Shown one piece after another: positions 4,979-6,051 of a stretch of 6,051 bases of DNA. Made by a program: the position numbers and the translations under genes. Source of the stretch: Sphingobacteriales bacterium (GTDB lineage: Bacteria; Bacteroidota; Bacteroidia; Chitinophagales; Chitinophagaceae); contig JAHEZF010000109.1 of the NCBI GenBank assembly GCA_023251215.1, positions 1 through 6,051 of the forward strand, written 5' to 3'. The notes under the pieces were generated by a model, which saw only the letters and a program-made list of their open reading frames with translations, was not told the origin of the DNA and did no database searches. Position 1 is the first letter of the stretch, and each line of letters opens with the position of its first letter.

Positions 4979-5641
4979 TCAGCCGCGCAGAAGAAATTCT
5001 TTATCTCCCACCTGAAATAATACTTCTATTGGAAAAATACGGGCCGGTTTTTCTTTTGTGGGAAACCAGTTCCGTTGTTCAGGCACGCAGATAAATAATC
5101 CTTCATCATCGCCTATAGCCCTGAATTCTTTTAAAAAAGCTTGTTTGCTGAAATAAGAGACCGGATATGAAGTTAAAAATTTATTCACTTCGTGATCAAA
5201 TGAAGCAGCAGGGAAAACAATTCCTATCTCACTGATATTGCGAAGCAGTTCATGATTGAATGGCTCTGACGAATTATCATTCCGGTCAAACCTTGCAATG
5301 AATTCAACAATATTGCCGGCAGGGTCTGAAAAATAAATTGATTGGGCATGCCAGTTGCTGAAATCAGCGATGTAACTATTATAATCTTCCATCCAGAGCG
5401 GTTGCACTCTTTTGCTCAGCCATTCATAAGCATCCTGAATTTTGTTGGAAGGAATGTTGAAGGCAAAATGATAATAAGGAGCGACAATACTGTTTGCTTT
5501 TGTAAAGACAATTTTTGAGGTCCATGCAAATACCTGGAGTACGTCATTATATAGTATAGTCGGTATTTCAAGAGTAGTTCTGTAAAAAACATCAAGCTCC
5601 TGCATCATTGCGGTCTGAAGTCTGATTTCTTTAATGTGCAT
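4979..5641 (-). CDS. VOC-fold protein with one full domain and an extra C-terminal module
   Basis: A 220-residue protein with the VOC fold. The first domain covers about residues 1-118: module 1 at EIRLQTAMMQELDVFYRTTL (5-24), then PYYHFAFNIP (55-64) starting module 2, and SIYFSDPAGNIVEFIARF (101-118) ending it. H58 and E113 sit at the metal-ligand positions of module 2, while the module 1 position normally held by His is E5. A further module start, SEIGIVFPAASFDHEVNKFL (137-156), and the remainder to 220 look like a third, degenerate module, giving one and a half VOC domains. This resembles the tandem glyoxalase/ring-cleavage layout but is shorter than a full two-domain dioxygenase (about 280-320 residues). 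The reaction cannot be assigned. It starts 10 bases after the stop of another VOC gene and is probably translated from the same message. Its stop abuts the composite repeat. Confidence 0.85.
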   Translation of the reverse strand: MHIKEIRLQTAMMQELDVFYRTTLEIPTILYNDVLQVFAWTSKIVFTKANSIVAPYYHFAFNIPSNKIQDAYEWLSKRVQPLWMEDYNSYIADFSNWHAQSIYFSDPAGNIVEFIARFDRNDNSSEPFNHELLRNISEIGIVFPAASFDHEVNKFLTSYPVSYFSKQAFLKEFRAIGDDEGLFICVPEQRNWFPTKEKPARIFPIEVLFQVGDKEFLLRG

Positions 5642-5651
5642 TCTGTATAAC

Positions 5652-6038
5652 TTACATGCCCAATGTGAAAAGAAAGAAATGCTGGCCTTCCCATGTTTTC
5701 AGAATGAGATTATTCTTTCCCATCATTTCGCTGAAATCATGTAGTCCCTGTTCTTTGAGTTGCTGTACTCTTTTCTCTGTATTCAATCCAAAATACGTGA
5801 CAGCAGGATAACTGAAAGTTTTTGTCTGGTGCAGGCCGATGATCATCAATCCATCGGAAAGTATAGCATGGGGATAAGGAAGGGTGGTTTGGTATTTTAA
5901 TGTAAAACCTATTTTTTTCCAGAATGCAACGGATGTATTAAGATCAGTAACCGGATGACAAAATTCTCCAAAGACACCACATTGCTTATTAGGATATTTA
6001 TCCGCCACCGCATAATCTTCCTGTTTCATATTGAGCAT
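5652..6038 (-). CDS. Small VOC-fold protein, possibly 5'-incomplete at the window edge
   Basis: The 128 residues resemble a single VOC domain: GEFCHPVTDLNTSVAFWKKI (24-43) is the first strand-helix unit, ILSDGLMIIGLHQ (59-71) the following strands, YPAVTYFGLN (77-86) the start of module 2, and EGQHFFLFTLG (117-127) the last strand. The first ligand position is E25 rather than His, and the usual His opening module 2 is absent (tyrosine/phenylalanine there), so the domain may bind metal poorly or act as a binding protein. Relatives of this style are annotated as glyoxalase/bleomycin-resistance-like, but no resistance role can be claimed. The start is uncertain: ATG at 6038 or 6029 both work, and the frame stays open to the window end, so the true start may lie outside. 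It precedes the larger VOC gene by 10 bases, consistent with an operon. Confidence 0.78.
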   Translation of the reverse strand: MLNMKQEDYAVADKYPNKQCGVFGEFCHPVTDLNTSVAFWKKIGFTLKYQTTLPYPHAILSDGLMIIGLHQTKTFSYPAVTYFGLNTEKRVQQLKEQGLHDFSEMMGKNNLILKTWEGQHFFLFTLGM

Positions 6039-6051
6039 GGTGGTTCCCAGT

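Noticed and set aside
4619..5020. 133-residue + strand open frame across the spacer at 4741-4978.
   Set aside because: It lies antisense to the membrane-protein gene and then runs through the composite repeat; composition is that of translated repeat, not protein.
5652..6038. Bleomycin or fosfomycin resistance gene.
   Set aside because: Only the general VOC fold is visible, and two expected metal positions are not histidine; the specific resistance families cannot be supported.

Overview
The window looks like ordinary chromosomal sequence from a member of the Bacteroidota, most likely a Chitinophagaceae-type bacterium. This is an inference from four signs: protein style, AT-rich spacers with no Shine-Dalgarno-like AGGAGG before any start, promoter candidates of the Bacteroidota TTG / TAnnTTTG type, and low-complexity intergenic repeats. 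Eight coding regions are supported. No tRNA, rRNA, CRISPR array, transposase or phage gene is visible, and no stretch longer than 300 bases lacks a gene.

Left part (1-1545, + strand). A terminator from an upstream gene (2-35) is followed by a two-gene unit: a DUF151 'bifunctional nuclease' protein with a C-terminal UVR motif (95-700), then, 14 bases later, ispE of the non-mevalonate isoprenoid pathway (715-1545). A VOC (glyoxalase / extradiol dioxygenase fold) gene on the minus strand (2019 to 1534) converges on ispE and overlaps its last 12 bases.

Middle part (2020-4355). A divergent spacer separates the VOC gene from rocD, ornithine aminotransferase (2211-3446), which has all the expected catalytic residues. 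A VIT1/CCC1-type iron/manganese transporter (3517-4218) follows, probably co-transcribed, and is closed by a probably bidirectional terminator (4320-4355). The spacer between rocD and the transporter is exactly 70 bases and divides into ten 7-base units in register with the start codon. A second 7-base periodic tract runs into the rocD start codon.

Right part (4339-6051, minus strand). An uncharacterised four-helix membrane protein (4740 to 4339) comes first. It is followed by a 180-base composite inverted-repeat element (4786-4968), and then by a tight pair of VOC-fold genes (5641 to 4979 and 6038 to 5652) separated by 10 bases; the second of these may begin beyond the window edge.

The genes are mostly housekeeping or general metabolic: isoprenoid precursor synthesis, ornithine/proline/arginine interconversion, metal detoxification and small-molecule VOC enzymes. 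They do not form one pathway. I see no novel defence or mobile system. The most unusual signal is the heptad-phased spacer sequence, followed by the shared 11-base promoter-like element and the composite repeat.
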